A stretch of 64,000 bases of DNA from Geodermatophilus sp. DSM 45219 (GTDB lineage Bacteria > Actinomycetota > Actinomycetes > Mycobacteriales > Geodermatophilaceae). Below the pieces are notes generated by a model. It made no database searches, was not told the origin of the DNA, and saw only the letters and a program-made list of their open reading frames with translations. Below, in pieces: positions 51,848 through 60,080 of this stretch. The stretch spans positions 744,001 through 808,000 of the forward strand of contig NZ_FNIQ01000003.1 of NCBI RefSeq assembly GCF_900104025.1, given 5' to 3'. Position numbers and translations under genes: made by a program. How positions within the stretch are numbered: position 1 is the stretch's first letter; every line of letters begins with the position of its first letter.

Positions 51848-53356
51848 ATGACCGGTACGGTGCGCGGGGTGACAGCTACCGGCGTCCGGCACGTCTCCCT
51901 GCGCAGCGGCGTCTATGCCGACTCGGTCCGGTTGATGCAGGTCAGCCGGGATGTCGGCGCCCGCGCGGGGGTCACCGCGGTGCTCGTCGCGATGGCCACG
52001 CCGCTCAACCTGGAGCTCGCCGCGGGCATGGGCCTGGCCCCCGGGGACGGCGCCTCGCCCGAACAGCTGCTGGTCGCGATCGAGGCTGCGGACGACGACG
52101 CGCTGGCCGCCGCGGTCGCCGCCGTCGACGCCGCACTGACGGCCCGCGAGCGCGCCGCCGGTCCCGCGCAGGCCGTGCCGCTGCGCACCATCGGCGCCGG
52201 CCTCGACGCGCTGCCCACCGACGGCCCCGCGCTGGCGGTCGTGAGCGTCCCCGGGCAGTACGCCGTCGCGGAGGCCGCCGACGCGATCGCCGCCGGCCGC
52301 AGCGTGCTGGTCTTCTCCGACGGCGTCCCGGTCGAGCACGAGGTCGCGCTCAAGCAGGCCGCGCACGACGCCGGGGTGCTGGTCATGGGCCCCGACTGCG
52401 GGACGGCGATCGTCTCCGGCCTGGCCCTCGGCTTCGCCAACGCCGTCCGCCGCGGCCCGGTCGGGCTGGTCGCGGCCTCCGGCACCGGTGCCCAGCAGGT
52501 GTCCTGCCTGCTCGACGTCGCCGGTGTCGGCGTCTCGCACGTGCTCGGCGTGGGCGGGCGCGACCTCTCCGAGGCGGTCGGCGGGCTGGCCACCCTCGAC
52601 GCGCTCGCGCTGCTGGACGCCGACCCGGTCACCGAGCGGGTGCTGCTGGTGTCCAAGCCGCCGGCGCCGGCCGTCGCGCAATCCGTCCGGGCCGCGGCAG
52701 CCGAACTCTCGGTGCCGGTCCACTCCGCCGCCCTCTCGCCCGAGGCGCCCGACCTGACCGCCGCCGTCGAGGCGCTCCTGGTCGGCATGGGGCGCGACGT
52801 GCCGGTCTGGCCGTCGCGCCCGGGACCTGCCGAGACCCCGGTCCCGGGCGCGGCACTCAAGGGGCTCTACTCCGGCGGCACGCTGGCCGACGAGGCCATG
52901 CTGCTGGCCGCGCCCGTGCTCGGCGACGTCCGCTCCAACACCCCGCTGCGGCCGGAGCTGGACCTCGGGACGGACCTGTCCGCCCCCGGTCACGTGGTGG
53001 TCGACTTCGGGGACGACGCGCTGACCGTGGGCCGCGCGCACCCGATGATCGACCCGACGCTGCGGCTGGAGGCGATCAGCAACCTCGCCGCCCGGCGGGA
53101 GCCCGCGGTGCTGCTGCTGGACGTCGTCCTCGGCTACGGGGCGGACCCGGACCCGGCCCACTCGCTGGTGCCCACGCTGTCCGCGGCCCGGCGCGCCGGG
53201 ACCCTGCCGGTCGTGATCGCGCTCATCGGCACCGAGGCCGACCCGCAGGGCTGGTCCCGCCAGGCCGACGCCCTCGCCGCGGCCGGTGCCGCCGTCTTCG
53301 CCTCCAACGCGCAGGCCACCCGGCACGCGCTCGACCTGCTGGGAGCTGCGCGATGA
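51848..53356 (+). CDS. fdrA: FdrA-family acyl-CoA synthetase-like protein (carbamoyltransferase component, AllF-like)
   Basis: A 502-residue protein with duplicated CoA-binding/ligase-like Rossmann domains, as in succinyl-CoA synthetase. RSGVYADSVRLMQVSRDV opens it, with VMGPDCGTAIVSGLALGFAN and LVAASGTGAQQVSCLLDVAGVGVSHVLGVGGRDLS as signatures. E. coli FdrA, with YlbE and YlbF, has been assigned as the oxamate carbamoyltransferase of allantoin degradation (AllFGH). Here it is coupled by ATGA to a YlbE homologue and divergent from a nucleobase permease. ATG 51848 touches the operator repeat; GTG 51869 may be the real, leaderless start. Confidence 0.88.
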   Translation: MTGTVRGVTATGVRHVSLRSGVYADSVRLMQVSRDVGARAGVTAVLVAMATPLNLELAAGMGLAPGDGASPEQLLVAIEAADDDALAAAVAAVDAALTARERAAGPAQAVPLRTIGAGLDALPTDGPALAVVSVPGQYAVAEAADAIAAGRSVLVFSDGVPVEHEVALKQAAHDAGVLVMGPDCGTAIVSGLALGFANAVRRGPVGLVAASGTGAQQVSCLLDVAGVGVSHVLGVGGRDLSEAVGGLATLDALALLDADPVTERVLLVSKPPAPAVAQSVRAAAAELSVPVHSAALSPEAPDLTAAVEALLVGMGRDVPVWPSRPGPAETPVPGAALKGLYSGGTLADEAMLLAAPVLGDVRSNTPLRPELDLGTDLSAPGHVVVDFGDDALTVGRAHPMIDPTLRLEAISNLAARREPAVLLLDVVLGYGADPDPAHSLVPTLSAARRAGTLPVVIALIGTEADPQGWSRQADALAAAGAAVFASNAQATRHALDLLGAAR

Positions 53357-54750
53357 GCCTGCTGTCCGGGCCGCCGACCGTCGTCGCGGCCGGCGTCGAC
53401 GTGTTCTCCGCCGCGCTGCGCGACCAGGGTGCCGACGTCCACGACGTCGACTGGCGCCCGCCCGGCTTCGGCGACCCCGCCGACCTGGCCACCCTGGCCC
53501 TCGACCGGCGGAGGGCCGCGGCCAACCGCACCGCGGTCGAGCGGGTGATGGCCGCCGGGTCGCGGCTGGTCGACGTCCGCCCGGCGCGCGACGTGCTCGG
53601 CCTGCGCGACCGCACGCTGCTGCACGCCGGCCCGCCGATCGGGTGGGACGACGCCTCCGGTCCGCTGCGCGGCGCGCTGATCGGCGCCTGCCTGTTCGAG
53701 GGCTGGGCATCGACCGTCACGGAGGCCGAGCGGGTCCTCGCCGCCGGGGAGATCGCCCTCGACCCGTGCCACCACCACTCGGCGGTGGGCCCCATGGCCG
53801 GTGTGACCTCGCCGTCGATGTGGACGTGGGTCCTGCAGGACCCGGTCACCGGCCGCCAGGCGTTCTGCAACCTCAACGAGGGCCTGGGCAAGGTGCTGCG
53901 GATGGGCGCCTACAGCGAGGAGGTGCTGACCCGGCTGCGGTGGATGCGCGACGTCCTCGGCCCGGTGCTGCAGGCCGCGGTGCGCTCGATGGCCGAGCCG
54001 CTGGACGTCAAGGCGGTGCTCGCGCAGATGCTGCAGATGGGCGACGAGGGGCACAACCGCAACCGCGCCGGCTCGCTGATGACCCTGCGCGAGCTGTCCC
54101 CGGCGGTCGTGGAGGTCGACGCGCCGTCGTCCGACATCGCCGCGGTCTTGCGCTTCATCGGCGGCAACGAGCACTTCTTCCTCAACCTCGGCATGCCGAC
54201 GGCGAAGCTCGCCATGGACGCCGCCCGCGGCGTTCCCGGCTCGACGATGGTCACCGTGATGTCCCGCAACGGGACCGAGTTCGGCATCCAGACCGCCGGC
54301 ACCGGCGACCGCTGGTTCACCGGCCCGGCCAACACCCCGGTCGGCCTGTTCCTCGGCGACTACGGCCCGGACGACGCCAACCCCGACATCGGCGACTCCG
54401 CGATCATGGAGACCTACGGCGTCGGCGGGTTCACCATGGCCGCAGCCCCCGCGATCGTCCGGTTCGTCGGCGGCACCGTGCCCGACGCGCTGGCCACCAC
54501 CGAGCGGATGTACCAGCTCACGCTCGCGGAGAACCCGGCGATGCAGGTGCCGATCCTCGGCTTCCGCGGCTCCCCGACCGGCATCGACGTCCTCGCCGTG
54601 GCGCGCACCGGCTGGCTGCCGCAGATCAACACCGGCATGGCCGGGCGGGTCGCCGGCACCGGTCAGGTGGGCGCCGGGCTGGTGCAGCCGCCGCGGGAGT
54701 GCTTCGAGCAGGCGCTGGCCGCGCTGGCGCAGGAGGCCCGGACGGCCTGA
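53353..54750 (+). CDS. DUF1116/YlbE-family protein (carbamoyltransferase component, AllG-like)
   Basis: A 465-residue DUF1116 protein. Conserved-looking stretches include HAGPPIGWDDASGPLRGALIGACLFEGWA, DPCHHHSAVGPMAGVTSPSMWTW, GDEGHNRNRAGSLMTLRELSP and GGNEHFFLNLGMPTAKLAMDAA. In E. coli the homologue YlbE works with FdrA in the phosphorolytic transcarbamylation of oxalurate. ATGA overlap with fdrA shows strict pairing. No DUF2877/YlbF (AllH) homologue is visible in the window, so the complex may lack it or be encoded elsewhere. Confidence 0.88.
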   Translation: MSLLSGPPTVVAAGVDVFSAALRDQGADVHDVDWRPPGFGDPADLATLALDRRRAAANRTAVERVMAAGSRLVDVRPARDVLGLRDRTLLHAGPPIGWDDASGPLRGALIGACLFEGWASTVTEAERVLAAGEIALDPCHHHSAVGPMAGVTSPSMWTWVLQDPVTGRQAFCNLNEGLGKVLRMGAYSEEVLTRLRWMRDVLGPVLQAAVRSMAEPLDVKAVLAQMLQMGDEGHNRNRAGSLMTLRELSPAVVEVDAPSSDIAAVLRFIGGNEHFFLNLGMPTAKLAMDAARGVPGSTMVTVMSRNGTEFGIQTAGTGDRWFTGPANTPVGLFLGDYGPDDANPDIGDSAIMETYGVGGFTMAAAPAIVRFVGGTVPDALATTERMYQLTLAENPAMQVPILGFRGSPTGIDVLAVARTGWLPQINTGMAGRVAGTGQVGAGLVQPPRECFEQALAALAQEARTA

Positions 54751-54761
54751 TCGCGCCGAGA

Positions 54762-54808
54762 CCTGCGAACTCGTGGCCATCAACCGTCGATCACCACCAG
54801 TTCGCAGG
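54762..54808. terminator. 15-bp inverted repeat after the fdrA operon
   Basis: The arms 54762-54776 and 54794-54808 (CCTGCGAACTCGTGG and its near-complement) differ at one position, with a 17-base loop. It starts 12 bases after the DUF1116 stop, so it could terminate the operon. It also resembles the other long intergenic inverted repeats of this window. Confidence 0.55.
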
Positions 54809-54857
54809 ACTCGATGTCGCTTGCCGGGGCCGACGGCGACCCGCCAGGCTGCAGACC

Positions 54858-55475
54858 ATGTGGAGCATCGGGGGGCACATCGAGCCGGACGACGAGCTCC
54901 ACCGGCGGATGAGCCCGCCGGACAACGAGGTGCCGGTCGCCCTGCCGCAGAACCTGCTGCTCGGCCGCACGGACGACGTCGCGGTCGCCCTGCTGGGGCT
55001 GCAGGTCTACTCGACCGGCGTCTCCTTCGACCTCGCCGTCCGGGCGCGGGCCGGCGCGGTCCTCGGTGCGGGGCGCAGCCTCAACGAGCTGTTCTGGGAG
55101 CACCGTCCGGGAGCGGCCCAGCAGTTCCTGTTCGGTGTCGAGTTCGCCGACGGGCGGCGGGCGAGCAACCTGCCGGGGCCCGGACGGGCGGACGACGTGG
55201 TCTTCCACTCGGGTGGCGGTGGAGGCGGCGACACGTCGATCGACCAGTCGTGGTGGTTGTCCCCGCTCCCGCCCGAGGGTCCGCTGCGTCTCGTCGTCCG
55301 ATGTCCCGACCTCGACCTCGCCGAGTCGGTGGTCGAGCTCGACGGCAGCGAGATCCAGCGCGCGGCGCAGCACGTCGTCGTCCTCTGGCCCTGGGAGGCG
55401 CCGCGCGACCACGGCCACGAGGAGGCTCTCCCCTCGCCGGACCTCCCCGCCGACAGCTGGTTCGCCGGTCGCTGA
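54858..55475 (+). CDS. Hypothetical protein, probably beta-sandwich
   Basis: The 205-residue protein has no signal peptide, transmembrane helix or Cys. It is acidic with strand-like segments (VAVALLGLQVYSTGVSFDLAVRAR, QQFLFGVEFADGRRAS, LRLVVRCPDLDLAESVVELDGSEI) and a Gly-rich loop GGGGGGD. The pattern suggests an all-beta protein, but I recognise no family. ATG 54858 has no clear ribosome-binding site; CAGGCT seven bases upstream hints at a leaderless start. Its stop is three bases from the convergent DUF2470 gene. Confidence 0.65.
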   Translation: MWSIGGHIEPDDELHRRMSPPDNEVPVALPQNLLLGRTDDVAVALLGLQVYSTGVSFDLAVRARAGAVLGAGRSLNELFWEHRPGAAQQFLFGVEFADGRRASNLPGPGRADDVVFHSGGGGGGDTSIDQSWWLSPLPPEGPLRLVVRCPDLDLAESVVELDGSEIQRAAQHVVVLWPWEAPRDHGHEEALPSPDLPADSWFAGR

Positions 55476-55478
55476 GGG

Positions 55479-56228
55479 TCAGGAGGTGCAGGCCAGCAGC
55501 GCGCGGACGGCGGAGGGCAGCTCGCCGGTCGAGGTGAGCGGCGCGGGGAACGGCGTCCGCAGGTCGTAGCAGCCGGTGCGGGGCTCGACCCGGAAGAGCA
55601 CCCCGTGGCGGTCCAGCCCCAGCAGGTGCACCGGGTCGTCGCCGGCCCACGCCTGCACCCGGGCGCGCAGCTCGGCCAGCGGGCCGGCGTGCTCGCTCAT
55701 CAGCTCGTCCTCGGCGGCGCCCAGCGGGTCGGGCCGCGCGGCCGCGTACGCCTCGGGCTCGATCGACGTCCACCCGCCGCCCTCGTGCAGCAGCACCTCG
55801 GCGACGTCGAGGCACAGCAGCGTCGCGCTGAGCCCGACGTCGAGCAGCACGTCGTCCGGGCGGACGGCGGCGAAGGCCAGGACCAGCTCGGTCTCCTCCC
55901 CGGCGGGGACCGGCGTCAGCCACCCGGCCAGCTCCAGCCGGGCGCGCAGCGGGTTGCGCAGCGGCTGCGCCGAGCGGGAGGTCACCGTCACCTTCGCGGC
56001 CAGGTCGCCCTCCGGCGCCTCGCGGACCGCCGCCGCCAGTCCACCGCTGCGGGGGACGACGACCAGCACCAGGCCGTCGTCCAGCGTGGCCGCGGCCAGC
56101 AGCCGGCTGCTGCCCAGGCCCAGCGCCTGCACCGAGGCGGTGGGGGAGGTGGCCGCGGTGCGGGCGCGCTCGGCGGCGTCCGCGACGCGGTCGGCCGGCA
56201 GGGACGGGAGTGTCGGGCGACCGGGCAC
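55479..56228 (-). CDS. DUF2470-domain protein, probably heme-related
   Basis: A 249-residue protein. The C-terminal DUF2470 part (about 160-245; [27 protein letters not shown] and [17 protein letters not shown]) is shared with heme-utilisation and pyridoxamine-phosphate-oxidase-like proteins. The N-terminal part has [24 protein letters not shown], like split-barrel PPOX relatives. GTG 56228 has GAGGAGG four bases upstream. An excellent DtxR/IdeR-like box lies 31 bases upstream, so iron control of a heme or iron process is likely. Confidence 0.82.
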   Translation of the reverse strand: MPGRPTLPSLPADRVADAAERARTAATSPTASVQALGLGSSRLLAAATLDDGLVLVVVPRSGGLAAAVREAPEGDLAAKVTVTSRSAQPLRNPLRARLELAGWLTPVPAGEETELVLAFAAVRPDDVLLDVGLSATLLCLDVAEVLLHEGGGWTSIEPEAYAAARPDPLGAAEDELMSEHAGPLAELRARVQAWAGDDPVHLLGLDRHGVLFRVEPRTGCYDLRTPFPAPLTSTGELPSAVRALLACTS

Positions 56229-56258
56229 GGGCCCTCCTCGGTGGTTGCGGTGCATGGG

Positions 56259-56277
56259 TAAGGTGAGCCTAACCAAA
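56259..56277. promoter_or_regulatory. DtxR/IdeR-type iron box
   Basis: The 19 bases TAAGGTGAGCCTAACCAAA match the consensus TTAGGTTAGCCTAACCTAA at 16 of 19 positions. It lies between the divergent DUF2470 gene and rpsD, four bases before the rpsD Shine-Dalgarno. Iron-bound IdeR would be expected to repress at least the DUF2470 gene. Effect on rpsD is uncertain. Confidence 0.75.
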
Positions 56278-56289
56278 CCAGGAGGTCCC

Positions 56290-56892
56290 GTGAACACCCC
56301 GCGTCCCAAGGTCCGGATCAGCCGGGCGCTCGGCATCCCGCTCACGCCCAAGGCCGTCGACTACTTCGAGCGCCGCCCGTACCCGCCCGGCGAGCACGGC
56401 CGCAAGCGGCGCAAGGAGAGCGACTACTCGACCCGGCTGCGCGAGAAGCAGCGGCTGCGGGCCCAGTACGACATCAGCGAGACGCAGATGCGCGCCGCCT
56501 TCGACCGCGCCCGCCGCACCGGCGGCAAGACCGGCGAGGCGCTCATCCAGGACCTCGAGTCGCGGCTGGACGCCACGGTGCTGCGGGCCGGCTTCGCCCG
56601 CACCATCTACCAGGCCCGCCAGTTCGTCACCCACCAGCACGTGCTGGTCAACGGCAGGCGCGTCGACCGCCCCTCCTACCGGCTGCAGCCCGGCGACTTC
56701 GTGCAGGTGGCCGAGAAGTCCAAGAGCAAGGAGCCCTTCGTCGTCGCCGCCTCCGGCGCGCACGCCACCGCCCCGGCCTACCTCGAGGTGCGGCTGGCCG
56801 ACCTCGTCGTCCGTTACGACCGGACGCCGAACCGCGACGAGGTCCCGGTGGTCTGCGAGGAGCAGCTCGTCGTCGAGCACTACTCCCGCTGA
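56290..56892 (+). CDS. rpsD: 30S ribosomal protein S4 (zinc-independent form)
   Basis: A 200-residue S4: [38 protein letters not shown], then the S4 RNA-binding region [36 protein letters not shown] and the conserved end [16 protein letters not shown]. The N-terminal zinc-binding Cys cluster is absent, as in the Streptomyces rpsD that stands outside the alpha operon. GTG 56290 has GGAGG four bases upstream. It is isolated from other ribosomal genes. Whether another, Cys-containing S4 exists in this genome cannot be seen here. Confidence 0.95.
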   Translation: MNTPRPKVRISRALGIPLTPKAVDYFERRPYPPGEHGRKRRKESDYSTRLREKQRLRAQYDISETQMRAAFDRARRTGGKTGEALIQDLESRLDATVLRAGFARTIYQARQFVTHQHVLVNGRRVDRPSYRLQPGDFVQVAEKSKSKEPFVVAASGAHATAPAYLEVRLADLVVRYDRTPNRDEVPVVCEEQLVVEHYSR

Positions 56893-56908
56893 CCATCCGG
56901 CCACGCGC

Positions 56909-57721
56909 TCAGCGGGTGAGGGTGCCCAGGTCCACCGGCAGCTGGATGCCGGTGACGTGCCGCGCCTCGTCGGAGGCCAGCCACGCCACGGCGGCGGCCA
57001 TGTCCTCGGGCTGGGACACCTGGTCGGGCAGCGACTGCATGAAGATCGGCCCCAGCGTGCTCGCGTACTGCGCGAGCAGCGGCTGCATGTCCGGCACGGT
57101 CATCCCGGTCGCGACCCCGTGCGGGTGCAGCGTGTTCACCCGGATGGCGTGCTGCCCCAGCTCGTTGGCCATCGTCCGCGCCAGGCCGACGACGCCGTGC
57201 TTGCTCGCCACGTAGTGGCCGAGGAAGGGCAGTCCGCGCAGGCCCGCCACCGAGCTGGTGATGATGATCGACCCGCCGGTGCCCTGCTCGATCAGCACCG
57301 GCACCGTCGCCTTGGCGGTGAAGAAGACGCCGGTCAGGTTGGTGTCGATCGTCTCCTGCCACTGCTCGACCGGGATCTCCCAGGACAGGTTCGCCGAGCA
57401 GATCCCGGCGTTGGCGACCACGACGTCCAGCCGGCCGAGCTCGGCCACCCCCTCGGTGACGACCGCGGACAGCGCCGCGAAGTCCCGCACGTCGGCCTCC
57501 CGCGCGACGATCCGGCGGTCCTGCGCCTCCACCAGCCGGACCGTCTCGGCCAGGTCGTCGGCCGTCGGCCCGGGGTAGGCCGTCGTCGCCGCACCGGCGT
57601 TGACGTCCAGCGCGATGACGTCGGCCCCCTCGCTCGCCAGGCGGACGGCGTGCGCCCGGCCCTGCCCGCGCGCGGCACCGGTGATCAGGGCGACCTTGCC
57701 CTTGAGACGTCGTGCGGACAT
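56909..57721 (-). CDS. Mycofactocin-coupled SDR-family oxidoreductase
   Basis: A 270-residue SDR with the expanded nucleotide-binding signature TGAARGQGRAHAVRLASEGADVIALD, typical of mycofactocin-coupled enzymes that keep NAD bound. The active site has Ser in IIITSSVAG and YVASKHG (Tyr, Lys). It would oxidise an alcohol or similar group and pass electrons to mycofactocin. ATG 57721 has AGGAGGAG upstream. The divergent TetR gene with a palindrome between them suggests local control. Confidence 0.92.
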   Translation of the reverse strand: MSARRLKGKVALITGAARGQGRAHAVRLASEGADVIALDVNAGAATTAYPGPTADDLAETVRLVEAQDRRIVAREADVRDFAALSAVVTEGVAELGRLDVVVANAGICSANLSWEIPVEQWQETIDTNLTGVFFTAKATVPVLIEQGTGGSIIITSSVAGLRGLPFLGHYVASKHGVVGLARTMANELGQHAIRVNTLHPHGVATGMTVPDMQPLLAQYASTLGPIFMQSLPDQVSQPEDMAAAVAWLASDEARHVTGIQLPVDLGTLTR

Positions 57722-57740
57722 GCGGCTCCTCCTGGGGTTC

Positions 57741-57769
57741 GTTGCACTGGGTGCAGCGGACCCTAGGGG
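57741..57769. promoter_or_regulatory. TetR operator and -10 element
   Basis: GTTGCAC-TGG-GTGCAGC at 57741-57757 is a 17-base near-palindrome of the usual TetR type in the divergent gap. TAGGGG at 57764-57769 lies six bases before GTG 57776, a leaderless-type promoter for the regulator. The operator covers its upstream side, consistent with autorepression. Confidence 0.6.
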
Positions 57770-57775
57770 CTCGGT

Positions 57776-58375
57776 GTGACCGTCACCGCTACCGTGCGCC
57801 GCGTGGAGCAGCCGTCGGCCCGGGAGGCGCAGCGGCGGGAGAGCCGGCGTGCCCTGCAGGCGGCCGCGACCGAGCTGGTCCGGCAGCGGGGCTTCGCGGC
57901 GGTCACGGTGGACGACGTCGCCGCGGCCGCCGGCGTCTCCCGCCGCACCTTCTTCAACCACTTCCCCACCAAGGCCGCCGCGCTGTTCGACCCCGACCCG
58001 GAGGACGCCGGCCGGCTGGCCGAGCTGCTCGCCGCGGCCGACGGCGCACCCGACCCCTGGACGGCGCTCGGCGCGGCGTGCCGCCGGTACCTCGTGCCGC
58101 ACACCGCGACCCTCGCCGTCCGCCGCCGGCTGGCCGAGGACCCCGAGCTCGCCGCCTACGCCCGCACCGCCTACGGGCACGTCGCGGTCGCCCTCGACGG
58201 GTGGGTCCGCCGGCAGTGGCCGGGCGACCCGCTCGCCGCCGCGCTCACCGCCCAGGCGGCCGCCGCCGTCCTCGGCTCGGCGTTCGCCACCTGGCGGCCC
58301 GACGACGACCCGGCGGCCTTCCTCGACCTGGTCGACCGCGGGTTCGCCCTGGTCCGGGTCACACTGGACCGGTGA
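57776..58375 (+). CDS. TetR-family transcriptional regulator
   Basis: A 199-residue TetR protein. The N-terminal helix-turn-helix is RRALQAAATELVRQRGFAAVTVDDVAAAAGVSRRTFFNHFPTKAAAL, and a helical ligand-binding domain follows. GTG 57776 sits six bases after TAGGGG and gives no ribosome-binding site, supporting leaderless expression. It is divergent from the mycofactocin-coupled SDR and overlaps the Dabb gene by GTGA. It probably responds to the SDR's substrate or a related compound. Confidence 0.9.
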   Translation: MTVTATVRRVEQPSAREAQRRESRRALQAAATELVRQRGFAAVTVDDVAAAAGVSRRTFFNHFPTKAAALFDPDPEDAGRLAELLAAADGAPDPWTALGAACRRYLVPHTATLAVRRRLAEDPELAAYARTAYGHVAVALDGWVRRQWPGDPLAAALTAQAAAAVLGSAFATWRPDDDPAAFLDLVDRGFALVRVTLDR

Positions 58376-58659
58376 TCCGCAACGTCGTCGTCGGCCGGGT
58401 GCGCCCGGGCACCGACCCCGCCCTCGTCCAGCAGGCGCTCGACGCCATCGTCGCCCTGCCCGTGGACGGTCTGCTCGACGTGCGGGTCGGCCTGGATGCC
58501 GGCCTGCGTCCCGGCGCCTGGAGCTTCGCCATCACCAGCGACTTCGCCGACGCCGAGGCCTACCGCGTGTACGACGCCGAGGCCGAGCACAACCGGATCC
58601 GGCGGGAGATGTTCGACCCGGTCTGCGAGGAGATCGTGCGGGTCCAGTTCGAGGCCTGA
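58372..58659 (+). CDS. Dabb-family (stress-responsive A/B barrel) protein
   Basis: A 95-residue dimeric alpha/beta-barrel protein: IRNVVVGRVRPGTDPALVQQALDAIVALPVDGLLDVRVGLD and SFAITSDFADAEAYRVYDAEAEHNRIR. Dabb proteins are found in plants and bacteria with mostly unknown enzymatic roles; some are decarboxylases or cyclases. It is translationally coupled to the TetR gene. Nothing specific to its substrate is seen. Confidence 0.87.
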   Translation: MIRNVVVGRVRPGTDPALVQQALDAIVALPVDGLLDVRVGLDAGLRPGAWSFAITSDFADAEAYRVYDAEAEHNRIRREMFDPVCEEIVRVQFEA

Positions 58660-58696
58660 GCGGCCGGCAGCGGCCGCCCGCCGGGTCCGAGCGGTC

Positions 58697-59953
58697 TCAG
58701 CCGGGGAGCGCGTCCAGCGGCAGCCCGACGTAGAGCATCCCGATGAGGGCGCCGTCGGGGGAGTGCAGGCCCTCGTAGGCGGTGAAGTACGGCCGGCCGG
58801 CGACGGTCGCCTCGCCGGTGTAGGTCCGCCCGGCCAGGACGGCGGCCAGCACCGGGTTGGCGCCCCCGTCGGCGGTGCGCCGCGGGATGTAGGTGCCCAC
58901 GTTGCGCCGGCCCTCCGCGGTGAGCACGGTCGTGGCCGCGCGGACCATGCCGCCGTCGTCGTCCAGCCGCTGGAACAGCGTGCAGCTGCCGCCCACCAGC
59001 GCGACGACGTCGTCGACCAGCGGCGCCGGACGGCGCGGGTCGTCGTCCCGGGTCAGCGGGACGTCGCCGAGCAGCAGGTCGGGCAGCTGCGCCACGCGCG
59101 CCGCGGCGGTGACCTGGTCGCGCACGGTCACCGGCGTGCGGCGCTCGCCGAGGGCGACGCCGCCGGCCTCGGCCAGCAGGTCCTCGGCCACCGCCAGCGC
59201 CCGGCGCACGTAGGTCTCGCGCTGGTCGGCGGCCAGCGCGGCGACGGCCTCGGTGATCCGGGCCGACCCGCCGGCCGCCCGCTCGACGCTGTCGACGACC
59301 CGGTCGGTGGCGGCCCGCTGCTGCTCGACGGCCGCGGCGACGGTGTCCTGCGCCGCGGCGATGGAACCCAGCGTGGTGCTGATCCGCGAGACGACGTCGA
59401 CGGCCGCGCGCGTCTCCCGGTGCACCGCCTCGACCTGGGCGCCGATGTCCCCGGCGGCCCGGGCGGTGCGCTCGGCGAGCTGCTTGACCTCGTCGGCGAC
59501 GACGGCGAACCCGCGGCCCACCTCGCCGGCCCGGGCGGCCTCGACGTAGGCGTTCAGCGCCAGGAACCGGCTCTGCTGGCTGATCGTCGACAGCAGCCGG
59601 ACGATCTCGGTGATCGCGTCCGTGGCGCCCTGCAGCGCGGCGATCCGCTCGTCGACGGCCTGCGCGTCGCGGACCGCCTCACCGGTGACCGTCGAGGCGT
59701 GGTTCGTGCACTGCGCGATGTCGCCGATCGCGCCGCGCAGCTCGGCCAGGGACTCGGCGGCCTGCCGGGAGGTGTCGGAGACCTCGCGGCTGGCCTGGGC
59801 GAGCACCCCGGTCCGCTGCGCGGCGTCCTCCGCCCCGCCCTCGCGCTCCAGCCGCCGCCGCGCCCGGCCCGCCGGCCGGGTGGGCGGCGCGGCCCCGGCC
59901 CCGGCGCCGGCGCCGGGCAGGACGGTCCGCTGAGCAGACGACACGCGCACCAC
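58697..59953 (-). CDS. Soluble methyl-accepting chemotaxis-like protein with C-terminal Cache domain
   Basis: A 418-residue protein. After a Gly/Ala/Arg-rich start comes an MCP signalling coiled coil (about 60-260) whose hairpin tip reads [43 protein letters not shown]. The C-terminal about 140 residues match a Cache_3/Cache_2-type sensor: [43 protein letters not shown] and [11 protein letters not shown]. No transmembrane segment or signal peptide is present, so sensing is cytoplasmic and the domain order is reversed from the usual. GTG 59953 has GGAGGAG upstream. Partner Che proteins are not in the window. Confidence 0.87.
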   Translation of the reverse strand: MVRVSSAQRTVLPGAGAGAGAAPPTRPAGRARRRLEREGGAEDAAQRTGVLAQASREVSDTSRQAAESLAELRGAIGDIAQCTNHASTVTGEAVRDAQAVDERIAALQGATDAITEIVRLLSTISQQSRFLALNAYVEAARAGEVGRGFAVVADEVKQLAERTARAAGDIGAQVEAVHRETRAAVDVVSRISTTLGSIAAAQDTVAAAVEQQRAATDRVVDSVERAAGGSARITEAVAALAADQRETYVRRALAVAEDLLAEAGGVALGERRTPVTVRDQVTAAARVAQLPDLLLGDVPLTRDDDPRRPAPLVDDVVALVGGSCTLFQRLDDDGGMVRAATTVLTAEGRRNVGTYIPRRTADGGANPVLAAVLAGRTYTGEATVAGRPYFTAYEGLHSPDGALIGMLYVGLPLDALPG

Positions 59954-60080
59954 TCGACTCCTCCACGCACGGGTCCGGCGCACCGGATCGGTACCGGTTC
60001 GGCTCCGTCCGCCGGTGCGTGACCACGGTAGGTCGCCGTCCGTCACGCCGCATGAGGCGCGCCGGAGAGGGCGGCACGGC

